Below, one piece after another: positions 35,338 through 44,604 of a stretch of 64,000 bases of DNA. The notes below the pieces were generated by a model that was not told the origin of the DNA, made no database searches, and saw only the letters and a list, made by a program, of their open reading frames with translations. Origin of the DNA: Pseudomonas viridiflava (GTDB lineage Bacteria > Pseudomonadota > Gammaproteobacteria > Pseudomonadales > Pseudomonadaceae). The stretch covers positions 372,001-436,000 of the forward strand of contig NZ_UUPU01000085.1 in NCBI RefSeq assembly GCF_900591205.1. Direction: 5' to 3'. The translations under genes were made by a program, and so were the position numbers. How positions within the stretch are numbered: the stretch's first letter is position 1; every line of letters starts with the position of its first letter.

Positions 35338-36048
35338 GTGAGCCATCTATTACTGGTCGATGACGATATTGAAGTCCTCGCCCTGCTGCAGAAGTTCCTC
35401 GAACAGCACGGCTACAGCGTGGAAGTCGCCACCGATGGCCCGTCGCTGTGGGGAGCGCTGGAGCGGCGTTTGCCGGACCTGATCATCCTCGACGTCATGC
35501 TTCCCGGCGACAGCGGCCTGGTGCTCTGCCAGCAGTTGCGTGCCAGGCATGGCATCGCCGTGATCATGCTCACGGCCATGGGCGAACTGAGCGACCGGGT
35601 GGTGGGCCTGGAGCTGGGCGCCGATGATTACCTGACCAAGCCTTTCGATGCACGGGAGTTGTTGGCGCGGGTACGCGCAGTGCTCAGGCGTACTGCCGAG
35701 ATTGCCGCCCCCACGCAGGATTCATCCCGCACAATCCTCGAGTTCGCAGACTGGCAGTTGGATATCACGCGGCGCGAATTACGCTCGCCGGAAAAAGTCA
35801 TGATTCCCCTGTCTACCGGGGAATTCGAGTTGCTGCTGGTATTCGCCGAGCACCCGCGCCGCATCCTTACCCGCCAGCAATTGCTCGATCTGGCCCGGGG
35901 TGAGTGTTACGACGCCTTTGATCGCAGCATTGATGTGCAGGTCAGCCGACTGCGCCGCAAGCTCGAAGCCGACATACACGCTGAGCCGATGATTCGGACC
36001 ATCCGCAATGGCGGATATCTGTTCAGCCCAAGCGTGATCAAACGATGA
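35338..36048 (+). CDS. OmpR-family response regulator
   Basis: The 236-residue protein has a receiver domain (LLLVDDD; phosphorylation site D52 in LDVMLPGDSG; K101 in YLTKPF) and a C-terminal winged-helix domain ending GGYLFSP. The GTG start giving VSHLLLVDDD is chosen because receivers begin about here; the frame is open further upstream, with an ATG at 35290. It overlaps the kinase gene by 4 bases. The signal is unknown. Confidence 0.88.
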   Translation: MSHLLLVDDDIEVLALLQKFLEQHGYSVEVATDGPSLWGALERRLPDLIILDVMLPGDSGLVLCQQLRARHGIAVIMLTAMGELSDRVVGLELGADDYLTKPFDARELLARVRAVLRRTAEIAAPTQDSSRTILEFADWQLDITRRELRSPEKVMIPLSTGEFELLLVFAEHPRRILTRQQLLDLARGECYDAFDRSIDVQVSRLRRKLEADIHAEPMIRTIRNGGYLFSPSVIKR

Positions 36049-37400
36049 ATGCGTTATCCAGACTACGCGCCCGCTACCATCGCCCCCACGACACCGTGGC
36101 TCGCTGGATCGCGCTGACCACCATGGCGGCGATGTTGACATCGCTGGGGCTCTATAGCGTTTTCAGCCTGGTGGCCGGCGTATGGGCCCGACCGCCGATT
36201 CTCGAAACCGGCTTGATGGAGCGGGTGGCGAGCATTACCCGGATTATCAACGCAGCACCTGTTCATCAGCGACACACGCTTACCCAGGCTGCCACTGACA
36301 AGGTCTTCAGCGTGCAGTGGTTGGCGCGCCGTGAAGATGCACATTTACCCGAGATCAACGACCCGGGTTTCAACGATGGCCAGCAATTGCTGCGCGATTT
36401 GCTGGAGATGCCTGCCGCCTCCATCGAAGCCTACGAGCCGGGTGATTGGGCCGCCGAACACGTCAAGCGCCCTTATACGTTGATGGTTCAATTAACGGAT
36501 GGCTCCTGGATGCAGTTCTCGGTCCCCACCCGCAGATGGGGGCTGGACCCGTTCAAGCGCAACCTGATCGTGATCGTGCTGGCACTGTTGTCGACGGTGG
36601 CAGTGGCGCTTATCGCGACCCGCCATCTGGCGACGCCGCTTGAACGCTTTGCCCAAGGGGCACGGCGCTTCGGCAAGGATTTCCGTGCGCCGCCCATTCC
36701 TGTCGTCGGCCCTCACGAAATCCGCCAGGCGATCCTGGCCTTCAATGCCATGCAGGCGCAGATCCAGCATTTTTTGAATGACCGCACGCAAATGCTTGCC
36801 GCCATCTCCCACGACTTGCGCGCACCGCTCACCCGTATGCGGCTGCGGGGTGAATTCATCGAGGATGCCGAACAGCAGGGCCGGCTGTTCCGCGATGTTG
36901 ATGAGATGCAGGCCATGGTCAACAGCGCGCTTAACTTCTTTCGGGATGACGCGAGGCTGGAACCGGCCACAGCGTTCGACCTGGCGGAGTTGCTGCTGAC
37001 GGTGGTCGATGACTTCAAGGATGCAGGCGCCGAGGTTACCTATGAAGGCCCGGCCAGGCTGGTGTATGTCGGCCGTCCAATCGGCCTTAAACGTGCGCTG
37101 AGCAATCTGGTGGACAACGCCATCAAATACGGGAGCGAAGCGGGTGTTCGCTTGAAAGCCGACGGTGATCGCGTGCAGATCCAGGTGGTTGATCGCGGGC
37201 CGGGCATTGCCGGCGAGTATCAGGAGCAGGTGTTTGCGCCCTTCTTCCGTATCGAGGGCTCACGCAACAAAAATACCGGCGGCGTTGGTTTGGGCCTACC
37301 CACGGCTCGGGCAACGGTGCTTGAGCACGGCGGCTCGCTGACATTACACAACCGCGCCGCTGACGGGCTGAAAGTGCGCGTGGTTTTGCCGATCAATTAG
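36045..37400 (+). CDS. Membrane sensor histidine kinase, EnvZ-like
   Basis: The 451-residue kinase has membrane segments at about 20-45 and 172-192 flanking a periplasmic sensor domain, a HAMP linker, the phosphate-accepting H256 in AAISHDLRAPLTRM, and N, G1 and G2 boxes (NLVDNAIKYG, DRGPGI, GGVGLGL). It is the partner of the OmpR-type regulator it overlaps. The periplasmic domain gives no hint of the ligand. Confidence 0.9.
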   Translation: MNALSRLRARYHRPHDTVARWIALTTMAAMLTSLGLYSVFSLVAGVWARPPILETGLMERVASITRIINAAPVHQRHTLTQAATDKVFSVQWLARREDAHLPEINDPGFNDGQQLLRDLLEMPAASIEAYEPGDWAAEHVKRPYTLMVQLTDGSWMQFSVPTRRWGLDPFKRNLIVIVLALLSTVAVALIATRHLATPLERFAQGARRFGKDFRAPPIPVVGPHEIRQAILAFNAMQAQIQHFLNDRTQMLAAISHDLRAPLTRMRLRGEFIEDAEQQGRLFRDVDEMQAMVNSALNFFRDDARLEPATAFDLAELLLTVVDDFKDAGAEVTYEGPARLVYVGRPIGLKRALSNLVDNAIKYGSEAGVRLKADGDRVQIQVVDRGPGIAGEYQEQVFAPFFRIEGSRNKNTGGVGLGLPTARATVLEHGGSLTLHNRAADGLKVRVVLPIN

Positions 37401-37453
37401 GTTGATCCGATGCCCTGTCGAGCAGACAGAAAACCGCACCCTGTAGCGCTCCG

Positions 37454-37684
37454 TCAGCAGCGTGGGGTGTGCTGGTCCATGGCTTTGCCCACCAGCAACA
37501 CGCTCAGCTCACTCAACTGATGAATGGCCAAGGCGACATCGCGGTGTTTGCCGGTGAGGTCGTCGGACAGGTCGAGCAGTAGGGTGCTGACCGAACATAC
37601 GGTTTCGTAGCTGTTGATCAGCAGGGTTTCGGTGGACGTGTTGGGGATGACGGTGAAAAGCGTTTGTGTGGGGATGCTGTGCAT
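37454..37684 (-). CDS. DUF3077/DUF6124-like small protein
   Basis: The 76-residue protein has the pattern of a small Pseudomonas family: TLFTVIPNTSTETLLINS, then a helix (SVSTLLLDLSDDLTG) and HQLSELSVLLVGKAMD. Full-length relatives often have an extra N-terminal segment, missing here. Pseudomonads hold many such genes, with no known function. Confidence 0.6.
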   Translation of the reverse strand: MHSIPTQTLFTVIPNTSTETLLINSYETVCSVSTLLLDLSDDLTGKHRDVALAIHQLSELSVLLVGKAMDQHTPRC

Positions 37685-37923
37685 TCCTGAAGTACCTGAT
37701 TTGGGCAGATTGAGTGGGAAACTTCAGGCTACTAAACCCGATCACCGAGAAATTCAACGACCGGTAAACCTTAGAGCTCACCACCCCTGCGCACAAGCCA
37801 GCGGATTCCGACGTAAGCGTAGGCAACCGGGCAAGGCGCTTACGGCAATGTCAGTCGCGTCCTACAGCCTTCCTACATTTCGAGCGAGCCCCCACAGTTT
37901 GATTGGGTTTGGGCTTTGAAAGG
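37685..37923. other. Intergenic stretch without recognised features
   Basis: Between the DUF3077-like gene and the end of gntR I see no convincing gene, hairpin or promoter. Short frames on both strands have poor codon usage. Confidence 0.4.
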
Positions 37924-38952
37924 TCAGGTGCTCTCGCGCACCTGCAACTCAAACCCCATATCCACCACCGGCTTGGCGATCTTGTTGCCTGCCATGATCG
38001 TCAACAAATGCTCCGCCGCACGCCGCCCGATCGCTTCACGCGGTGTGCTGATGCTGCTCAAGCGCGGCACCATGAACGACGATGCCGGCAGGTCATTAAA
38101 GCCCAGCACCGCCACGCGCTGCGGCACTTTGATGTCGTGGCGCATGGCCTCCAGCAGCGCGCCCTGAGCCAGGTCGTCGTTGCCGAAGAAAATCGCATCC
38201 ACCTCCGGATGGGCCGCCAGCAGCTGCAAAAACAGCTCGCCGCCCAAGCCCACGGAGGAGGGGCGCGGGGTCAGCAGTTCCAGCGCCGGATCGTACAGGC
38301 CAGCGTGTTGCAGGGCGCGGCGGAAGCCTTCACCGCGCAGCAAGGTGCGTTGGTCCAGCTGCGCGCCGATATACGCCAGCCGCTTGCGCCCCCGCGAAAG
38401 CAAATGCGCCGCCGCCGTTTCACCCGCGGCCAGCTGCGAGAACCCCACGCAGTTCACCCCTGCGTTGGGGTCCAGGTCCATCATGTACACGCTCGGCACA
38501 TTACTCGCCTCGACCATCCGTCGGGCGCTTTCGGTGCGATCAAAGCCGGTCAGCAGCAAGCCCCGTGGCTGGTAAGCCATGTAGTTGCGCAGCAGGTTTT
38601 CTTCTTCGCCGCGCGAATAGTGCGAGTTGCCGATCAGCACTTCAAAGCCCTTGGGCCGCAGCACCTGGTGAATGGCTTCGAGGGTTTCGATAAACAGCAG
38701 GTTGGACAGCGACGGCACGATAACCACCACCGAGTGGCTCTGCGCCGAGGCCAGGGCGCGTGCGGCGGGGTTGACTACGTAGTTGAGTTCGGCGGCGGCG
38801 CGTTGCACTTTTTCCGCAAGTTCTTTGGCCACCGTGCTTACGCCACGCAGGGCGCGGGAGGCGGTAATTGGGCTGACGCCGGCCAGGCGGGCTACTTCGT
38901 TGAGGGTAGGGCGACCGGTGGTGCGGGTATTTTTATCGTTCTTGGAGGTCAT
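37924..38952 (-). CDS. gntR: GntR, LacI-family gluconate repressor
   Basis: The 342-residue LacI-type repressor has an N-terminal helix-turn-helix (RPTLNEVARLAGVSPITASR) and a periplasmic-binding-like sugar domain (SLSNLLFIETLEAIHQVL). GntR represses gluconate uptake and phosphorylation until gluconate binds. The three TAGCGCTA-type palindromes before gntR, gntK and gntT are its likely sites. The ATG giving MTSKNDKN is preferred to a TTG five codons earlier. Confidence 0.93.
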   Translation of the reverse strand: MTSKNDKNTRTTGRPTLNEVARLAGVSPITASRALRGVSTVAKELAEKVQRAAAELNYVVNPAARALASAQSHSVVVIVPSLSNLLFIETLEAIHQVLRPKGFEVLIGNSHYSRGEEENLLRNYMAYQPRGLLLTGFDRTESARRMVEASNVPSVYMMDLDPNAGVNCVGFSQLAAGETAAAHLLSRGRKRLAYIGAQLDQRTLLRGEGFRRALQHAGLYDPALELLTPRPSSVGLGGELFLQLLAAHPEVDAIFFGNDDLAQGALLEAMRHDIKVPQRVAVLGFNDLPASSFMVPRLSSISTPREAIGRRAAEHLLTIMAGNKIAKPVVDMGFELQVREST

Positions 38953-38986
38953 CAGGCGGCTTGCCAAACAAAAATCGAGGCACTAA

Positions 38987-38998
38987 GGTAGCGCTGTC
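38987..38998. promoter_or_regulatory. GntR operator candidate before gntR
   Basis: GGTAGCGCTGTC is an imperfect copy of the GATAGCGCTATC palindrome seen before gntT and lies about 35 bases before the gntR ATG, so it would give autoregulation. Confidence 0.65.
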
Positions 38999-39148
38999 TC
39001 CATGAGGCTGCAAATTCTTGAGTGTTGGGTTGCCTGATCCGCTCTGCTCTTGTGTAAGCCGCTTGGTGAGGATGCACGCGTCACTCCATAAAAAAAGACA
39101 AGACGGCGCGGGAAAAGCCTGTTTTTGCACTAGCCTTACAGCGTGCAA

Positions 39149-39162
39149 AGGTAGCGCTATCT
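39149..39162. promoter_or_regulatory. GntR operator candidate before gntK
   Basis: AGGTAGCGCTATCT has the palindromic core TAGCGCTA with one mismatch outside it. It lies about 20 bases before the gntK ATG. Confidence 0.75.
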
Positions 39163-39179
39163 GCGTCCTGAGGTGTTTT

Positions 39180-39713
39180 ATGAGTCAACCTGTTACCGCC
39201 CTGGTCATCATGGGTGTTTCCGGCTGTGGCAAGTCCAGCGTCAGCGAAGCCCTGTGCCGCCTTAACGGCGCCACCGCCATTGAAGGCGACAGCTTTCACC
39301 CCGCCGCGAACATCGAAAAGATGAGCGCCGGCCACCCCCTCAATGACGACGACCGCGCCGGCTGGCTCGACATCCTGTGCGATGAGCTGCGCCGCTCGCT
39401 CAAGGCCGGTGAACACCCGGTGCTCACGTGTTCGGCCCTTAAAAAGAAATACCGCGACCACCTGCGCGAAGCTGCGCCGGGCCTGGGCTTTGTATTCCTG
39501 GAGTTGACCCGCGCCGTGGCCGCCGACCGCGTGTCCCATCGCCCTGGGCATTTCATGCCGGCCAGCCTGATCGACAGCCAGTTCGCCACGCTTGAGTCGC
39601 CCGTGGGCGAGCCGTTGACCCTGGCGCTCAACGCCAGTGAAGACAGCGTCGAGGAGTTGGCCGAGCAAACCAATGCCTGGTGGCTGCAACACGGCTTTGA
39701 ACCTAATCCTTAA
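39180..39713 (+). CDS. gntK: Gluconokinase
   Basis: The 177-residue P-loop kinase has Walker A GVSGCGKSS (12-20), GDSFHPAANIEKMSAG and CSALKKKYRD, all hallmarks of GntK. It makes 6-phosphogluconate from gluconate and ATP, joining the product of zwf-pgl in the Entner-Doudoroff route. The ATG lies just downstream of the operator and matches the usual protein start. The frame continues upstream but not in family-like sequence. Confidence 0.95.
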   Translation: MSQPVTALVIMGVSGCGKSSVSEALCRLNGATAIEGDSFHPAANIEKMSAGHPLNDDDRAGWLDILCDELRRSLKAGEHPVLTCSALKKKYRDHLREAAPGLGFVFLELTRAVAADRVSHRPGHFMPASLIDSQFATLESPVGEPLTLALNASEDSVEELAEQTNAWWLQHGFEPNP

Positions 39714-39728
39714 TTTTTTGCCGGAAAA

Positions 39729-39740
39729 GATAGCGCTATC
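39729..39740. promoter_or_regulatory. GntR operator candidate before gntT
   Basis: GATAGCGCTATC is a perfect 12-base palindrome in the short region between gntK and gntT, so gntT has its own GntR control in addition to any read-through from gntK. Confidence 0.8.
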
Positions 39741-39797
39741 CCCGGCAGGAAGTTCAACACCCGCTTTAATAACAACAACAAACAGGAGAGACCCCCC

Positions 39798-41150
39798 ATG
39801 TTTGGCATGTCCCACGAGTCCTACCTGCTGCTAGATGCAGTGGTCACTATCATCGGGTTGATCGTTCTGATCACCAAGTTCAAGGTGCACCCGTTCATTG
39901 CACTGATCATCGCGGCCGGGTTCCTCGGCCTGACCTCGGGCATGCCCGTGGACAAGATCATCAAGGCGTTCCAGGACGGCTTCGGCGGGGTGCTCGGCTT
40001 TGTCGGCATCATCCTCGCGCTGGGCACGATGCTCGGCAAAATGATGGCTGAATCCGGCGGTGCCGATCAGATCGCCCAGACCCTGATCCGCGCCTTCGGC
40101 AAGGACAAGGTGCAGTGGGCCATGATGTTCGCCGCGTTCCTGGTGGGCATCCCGCTGTTCTTCGAGATCGGCTTTGTGCTGCTGATCCCGCTGGTGTTTA
40201 TCGTGGCGCGCCGTACCGGCGTGTCGCTGATCAAGATCGGTATCCCGCTGCTCGCCGGCCTGTCGGCGGTGCACGGCCTGGTGCCACCGCACCCGGGCCC
40301 GTTGCTGGCCATCGGCGTGTTTGGCGCGGACATCGGCAAGACCATTCTGTATGGCCTGATCGTCGCGCTGCCCACTGCCATCATCGCCGGGCCGATCTTC
40401 GGTACGTTTATCGCCAAGTACATCCCGGGCAACCCGTCCCAGGAACTGGTCGATCAACTGGCCCGCGAGCCGGAGAACAAAGACCTGCCGAGCTTCAGCG
40501 TCACCTTGATCACCGTGCTGCTGCCGGTGTTCCTGATGCTGCTGAAAACCTTCGCCGACATCGCGTTTGCCGAAGGCAATGTGGTGCGCAACTGGATGGA
40601 CATGATCGGTCACCCGATCACCGCACTGCTGCTGGCGCTGCTGTTGTCGCTGTACACCTTTGGTACTCGCCAGGGCATCCACTCCAAGCAGATCCTCAAG
40701 TTGCTCGACGCCAGCCTCGCGCCGACTGCCGCGATCATCCTGATCATTGGCGCCGGTGGCGGTTTCAAGCAGATGCTGGTGACCAGTGGCGTGGGTGATG
40801 TGATCGGCCATATGGCCGTGAATGCGCAGATCAACCCGATTCTGCTGGCCTGGCTGGTGGCGGCGGTGATTCGTGTGGCAACCGGTTCAGCCACGGTGGC
40901 GACCATTACCGGCGCGGGCATTGTGGTGCCGGTGGTGGGGATGATCCCGGGGGTTAACCGTGAGCTGCTGGTGCTGGCGACGGGCGCGGGTTCGTTGATC
41001 CTGTCTCACGTCAACGATGCGGGGTTCTGGCTGGTCAAGCAGTACTTCAATATGACCGTGGCCGAGACCTTCAAGACCTGGACGGCGATGGAGACCATCC
41101 TGTCCGTGGTGGCGTTGATCTTTATCATGTTGCTGTCGTTGGTGGTGTAA
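39798..41150 (+). CDS. gntT: Gluconate permease (GntP family)
   Basis: The 450-residue membrane protein has the GntP-family pattern of about twelve to fourteen helices, with landmarks KFKVHPFIALIIAAGFLGL, the loop GLVPPHPGPL and ATGSATVATITGAG. It brings gluconate into the cell for GntK. CAGGAG eleven bases upstream supports the start. A solitary REP hairpin follows the gene and could end transcription. Confidence 0.95.
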   Translation: MFGMSHESYLLLDAVVTIIGLIVLITKFKVHPFIALIIAAGFLGLTSGMPVDKIIKAFQDGFGGVLGFVGIILALGTMLGKMMAESGGADQIAQTLIRAFGKDKVQWAMMFAAFLVGIPLFFEIGFVLLIPLVFIVARRTGVSLIKIGIPLLAGLSAVHGLVPPHPGPLLAIGVFGADIGKTILYGLIVALPTAIIAGPIFGTFIAKYIPGNPSQELVDQLAREPENKDLPSFSVTLITVLLPVFLMLLKTFADIAFAEGNVVRNWMDMIGHPITALLLALLLSLYTFGTRQGIHSKQILKLLDASLAPTAAIILIIGAGGGFKQMLVTSGVGDVIGHMAVNAQINPILLAWLVAAVIRVATGSATVATITGAGIVVPVVGMIPGVNRELLVLATGAGSLILSHVNDAGFWLVKQYFNMTVAETFKTWTAMETILSVVALIFIMLLSLVV

Positions 41151-41183
41151 GCCACACCACCAAACAAATGTTGGAATGCAATC

Positions 41184-41217
41184 AAATGTGGGAGGGGGCT
41201 TGCCCCCTCCCACATTT
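41184..41217. repeat. Single REP palindrome after gntT
   Basis: AAATGTGGGAGGGGGC pairs with GCCCCCTCCCACATTT around TT. It is a solitary REP of the class that forms REPINs elsewhere in the window and may act as a terminator between converging genes. Confidence 0.9.
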
Positions 41218-41235
41218 TTGATCGCATTCAGGTAG

Positions 41236-42447
41236 TCAGGCTTTCTGCACTAACCCATCCGCCCGGAACATCCCGCGAATCCCGCGTACCGCCTGGCGAA
41301 TCCGGTCCTGGTTCTCGATCAGCGCGAAACGCACATGGTCGTCACCGTACTCGCCAAACCCGATCCCCGGCGACACACACACCTTGGCTTCCAGCAGCAG
41401 TTTCTTGGCAAATTCCAGCGAGCCCATGGCCGCGTACTGCTCGGGAATCTTCGCCCAGACGTACATCGACGCCTTTGGATTCTCGACCATCCAGCCCAGC
41501 TCATGCAGGCCCTTGACCAGCACATTGCGGCGCTGGCGGTACTGCTCGGCGATGTCTTTCACGCACTGCTGATCGCCTTCCAGCGCGGCGATCGCCGCCA
41601 CTTGCAGCGGGGTGAAGGTGCCGTAGTCGTGGTAACTCTTGATCCGCGCCAGGGCGTTGACCAGTTCCGGGTTACCGACCATGAAGCCAATGCGCCAGCC
41701 AGCCATGTTGTAGCTTTTGGACAGGGTGAAAAACTCTACCGCAATATCCTTGGCGCCGGGTACTTGCATGATCGACGGGGCTTTCCAGCCATCGTAGACG
41801 ATGTCGGCGTACGCCAGGTCGTGCACCACCAGTACGTCGTACTGCTTGGCCAGCGCGATCACCCGTTCGAAGAAGTCCAGCTCCACGCACTGTGCGGTCG
41901 GGTTGGACGGAAAGCCGAGGATCATCATCTTCGGCTTGGGGATCGAACCGCGAATCGCCCGTTCCAGCTCGGCGAAAAAGTCCACGCCGGGCACCAGCGG
42001 CACCGAGCGCACCTGGGCGCCGGCAATCACGGCACCGTAGATGTGAATCGGGTAGCTGGGGTTCGGCACCAGTACGGTGTCGCCCTGGTCCAGGGTGGCC
42101 AGCATCAAGTGCGCCAGCCCCTCCTTGGAACCGATGGTCACGATGGCTTCCGACTCGGGGTCAATGTCCACCTCATAGCGGTCCTTGTACCAGCGCGAAA
42201 TCGCCCGGCGCAGGCGCGGAATGCCTTTTGAAGTGGAGTAGCCGTGGGTGTCTTCACGCTGAGCGACGGTGACCATTTTCTCCACGATGTGTGGAGGCGT
42301 GGCGCCGTCAGGGTTACCCATGCTCAAGTCGATGATGTCTTCGCCGCGCCGACGCGCAGCCATCTTCAGCTCGGCAGTGATATTGAACACGTAAGGGGGG
42401 AGTCGATCTATGCGCGCAAAGCGGCGCGGCGAACCTTGGTCTGCCAT
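41236..42447 (-). CDS. alaC: Class I aminotransferase, AlaC type
   Basis: The 403-residue PLP enzyme resembles AlaC, which makes alanine from pyruvate and glutamate. Landmarks are RIDRLPPYVFNITAELKMA, SMGNPDGATPPHIVEK and K244 in TLSKSYNMAGWRIGF. The frame extends 216 bases further upstream, but the ATG giving MADQGSPRRF matches the family's start. The upstream region is shared with a divergent gene. Confidence 0.9.
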   Translation of the reverse strand: MADQGSPRRFARIDRLPPYVFNITAELKMAARRRGEDIIDLSMGNPDGATPPHIVEKMVTVAQREDTHGYSTSKGIPRLRRAISRWYKDRYEVDIDPESEAIVTIGSKEGLAHLMLATLDQGDTVLVPNPSYPIHIYGAVIAGAQVRSVPLVPGVDFFAELERAIRGSIPKPKMMILGFPSNPTAQCVELDFFERVIALAKQYDVLVVHDLAYADIVYDGWKAPSIMQVPGAKDIAVEFFTLSKSYNMAGWRIGFMVGNPELVNALARIKSYHDYGTFTPLQVAAIAALEGDQQCVKDIAEQYRQRRNVLVKGLHELGWMVENPKASMYVWAKIPEQYAAMGSLEFAKKLLLEAKVCVSPGIGFGEYGDDHVRFALIENQDRIRQAVRGIRGMFRADGLVQKA

Positions 42448-42642
42448 TGTTGCCTCGAGGTACGTAAGCGCCCGGAACCGTCCGAGCGACGTCGGCCACT
42501 GCGGTGGCCTGCGGGGCTGACAATACGGGCGATGATGGCAAGTTGTCCAGATGCCGGTGAAAAAATTCTGCATGGAGTGCGGCGCGCAAATGCCCCTATA
42601 CTCGATACGGGTTTGTTCCCTGATAAGAAGGAGACTGTTCGT

Positions 42643-43125
42643 ATGGATCAGCAGACAAAACAACCGTTAGAGCCACGCATGGAAGAAGGCAAAGCCTTGG
42701 TGATCGCCGGCGTACAGGGGCGTTATTCCAAGGCCACCGTCGGTGATATTCCACGGCTGTGGGAGTTATTTGATACCTGCATCAAGGACATCAAGCAGCG
42801 CGTCGGCGGCGTGACCTACGGGGTGTGCCATAACCCCAGCCATGGCGAATTCGACTACATGGCAGGGGTTGAAGTGCCGAGCAAAGGCGATGTGCCCGGT
42901 AATTTCGAGTCCATCGAAATCCCCGTGCACCACTACGCGGTCTTCGCGCACTACGGCCCGGTGCAGGCGCTGGAAGAGACCTATGAGCGGATCATGTTCG
43001 AGTGGTTGCCGCACTCGGGCTACAAGGTCGCCGGGGCGGATTTCGAGCGCTACAGCGCGGATTTTAATGCGCGTAAGGGCACAGGCAGTGTCGAGATCTG
43101 GTTGCCGGTGGAGCCGAAAGCCTGA
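42643..43125 (+). CDS. GyrI-like small-molecule-binding protein
   Basis: The 160-residue protein has the AraC effector/GyrI-like domain: YGVCHNPSHGEFDYMAGVEV, PVHHYAVFAHYGPVQAL and GSVEIWLPV at the end. Stand-alone members bind small molecules or act on toxins such as gyrase poisons. AAGGAG precedes the ATG by 11 bases. A G/C hairpin follows and overlaps the end of hipA on the other strand. Confidence 0.85.
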   Translation: MDQQTKQPLEPRMEEGKALVIAGVQGRYSKATVGDIPRLWELFDTCIKDIKQRVGGVTYGVCHNPSHGEFDYMAGVEVPSKGDVPGNFESIEIPVHHYAVFAHYGPVQALEETYERIMFEWLPHSGYKVAGADFERYSADFNARKGTGSVEIWLPVEPKA

Positions 43126-43134
43126 CAGCCGAAA

Positions 43135-43156
43135 TCGGGGGCGGTTTAGCCCCCGA
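43135..43156. terminator. Hairpin between the converging GyrI-like and hipA genes
   Basis: TCGGGGGC and GCCCCCGA are perfect arms around GGTTTA. There is no T-run, so the role as a terminator is uncertain. The last hipA codons lie inside it. Confidence 0.45.
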
Positions 43157-44354
43157 AGCTATTTTGGTAGCTCTGTGCGGATTGGCGTATGGCTTTTGCG
43201 ACGTCTGGGGCTAACCGGCAATAGTCGTCTTCGCGCTTTAGCACGACCTCAAGGGTTTGAAGCAGCGCTTGAATGCGCGTTTCAGGGGTTTGTACTTCGC
43301 AGGTTTGAGCAAACTCAAGGATGCCCTGGCGTGATGCAAACATTGACTTGTTGCCGCTCAGGTCCAGCGCAAGGGTGTCCTCAGGGATATAGGCTGTGGT
43401 GTTCACAATGTCGTAAGCCGGCGACAAGCGCGTATCGGACTTCAACGGATCACTGTAGAGCACGCCAAAGTTCTTCAGGTGAGCATCGCCGTTACCCAGA
43501 ATGCAGCTGAGTGCCACACTGTCGAACAGTTGGTCGAGCGAACTACGTTGATGTTCGGGTGAGCAGAACACGCGCACCGCCTTGGCAATGGCGGCGTAGC
43601 TTTTGCTGTATTTCTGCTCGGCAGACAGGCCCATCAGTGTGGTCATGTCTTCAAAACCTAGCGGGTTGAGCTGCTCGTCCCGGTCGAAGCGCCGCATGAT
43701 GAACAGCTTATGGTTCTGCGACAGGTAAAACGGCGGCACGGCGATGCCAGCATCCCGGGCGATGGACATGCACAAGTATTCATTAATGGCCAGCCCAGGA
43801 AACTCGTCGCGCCCGCTCTTGATAATCAGGTCGTTAGTTTTCGACGTGAATTTTTGCTCGGGCGTTTGAGGTTTCTCCGGCACCAGCACTTTGGGCTGCA
43901 CGCCAGAAATGCCGGCCCGTAGGATGTAGCGATCCACCAGGTCGGCGAACAGGTCTTCTGCTCCGTCCCAGGCGAGAATCTCGTCCAGGTTCTCCCCGGT
44001 CGCGGGCGGGCCATTACGTTGGATTAATTCGTTTATCTGCTTCGAAGATACGAAAACCCGGCCAATCGGGGCACTGCTGCCCGACAGTGCAAGCAGTAGC
44101 ATCGGATCGACTTTCACCGTTTTAGAGAGACGATTGCGCAGTTGTTCAAGCACGTAGCCTTCCGGCAAATTCATCTGGAAGATGGGGTGCAGTTCCCTGC
44201 GGCGGTATTCCTCTGTACGAACCGGCATTGAAAGACTGATGGCGCTTTGGGCCAGTGCGTTATCGTCGTAGCGAAACAGGTAATCATTGGCGCTCATCAA
44301 AACGCTGCCGCTCTCACCTTGGGGAGTATGAACGCGCAAACTGGGGTTAATCAT
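43146..44354 (-). CDS. hipA: HipA-family toxin kinase
   Basis: The 402-residue protein has an N-terminal HipA domain and a kinase domain. Visible catalytic parts are the glycine loop with S150 in ISGVQPKVLV, RRFDR (221-225), the catalytic loop NGDAHLKN with D290 and N295, and the metal-binding D315 in YDIV. E. coli HipA phosphorylates GltX, halting translation and causing persistence; this shorter protein may use another target. It overlaps hipB by 8 bases, as in most hipBA pairs. Base composition is lower in GC than the neighbouring genes. Confidence 0.9.
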   Translation of the reverse strand: MINPSLRVHTPQGESGSVLMSANDYLFRYDDNALAQSAISLSMPVRTEEYRRRELHPIFQMNLPEGYVLEQLRNRLSKTVKVDPMLLLALSGSSAPIGRVFVSSKQINELIQRNGPPATGENLDEILAWDGAEDLFADLVDRYILRAGISGVQPKVLVPEKPQTPEQKFTSKTNDLIIKSGRDEFPGLAINEYLCMSIARDAGIAVPPFYLSQNHKLFIMRRFDRDEQLNPLGFEDMTTLMGLSAEQKYSKSYAAIAKAVRVFCSPEHQRSSLDQLFDSVALSCILGNGDAHLKNFGVLYSDPLKSDTRLSPAYDIVNTTAYIPEDTLALDLSGNKSMFASRQGILEFAQTCEVQTPETRIQALLQTLEVVLKREDDYCRLAPDVAKAIRQSAQSYQNSFGG

Positions 44355-44601
44355 TGAACAAGTCCTCCAGTTCTTCCAGTGTCGGCATGGTTACCGGCGC
44401 TAATTTGATCTCACTGCCCAACGCCGCAATTACGCGCGCATAAGCATTCATGGAAACTGACGGGCTTCCTTTTTCGATTTCGATCAATTTTTGCCGAGTA
44501 ACCCCCGCGAGCTTCGCCATCTGCGCTTGTGTGTAGCCACGATTGAGGCGCATGGCGCGCACTTGGTCGCCGAGTCTCTGGATGATGATTGAAGTGTCCA
44601 T
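44347..44601 (-). CDS. hipB: HipB-family antitoxin
   Basis: The 84-residue protein has an XRE-type helix-turn-helix (RGYTQAQMAKLAGVTRQKLIEIEKG minus the ends) with typical HipB length and a short acidic C-terminus (EELEDLFND). It neutralises HipA and represses the operon. It is first in the pair, and the leader holds an inverted repeat that could be its operator. Confidence 0.9.
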   Translation of the reverse strand: MDTSIIIQRLGDQVRAMRLNRGYTQAQMAKLAGVTRQKLIEIEKGSPSVSMNAYARVIAALGSEIKLAPVTMPTLEELEDLFND

Positions 44602-44604
44602 GTC

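Noticed and set aside
35338..37400. Identification of the two-component pair as GltR/GtrS
   Set aside because: Family features are generic for OmpR/EnvZ pairs and the genes are not with glucose genes; nothing in the sequence supports the link.
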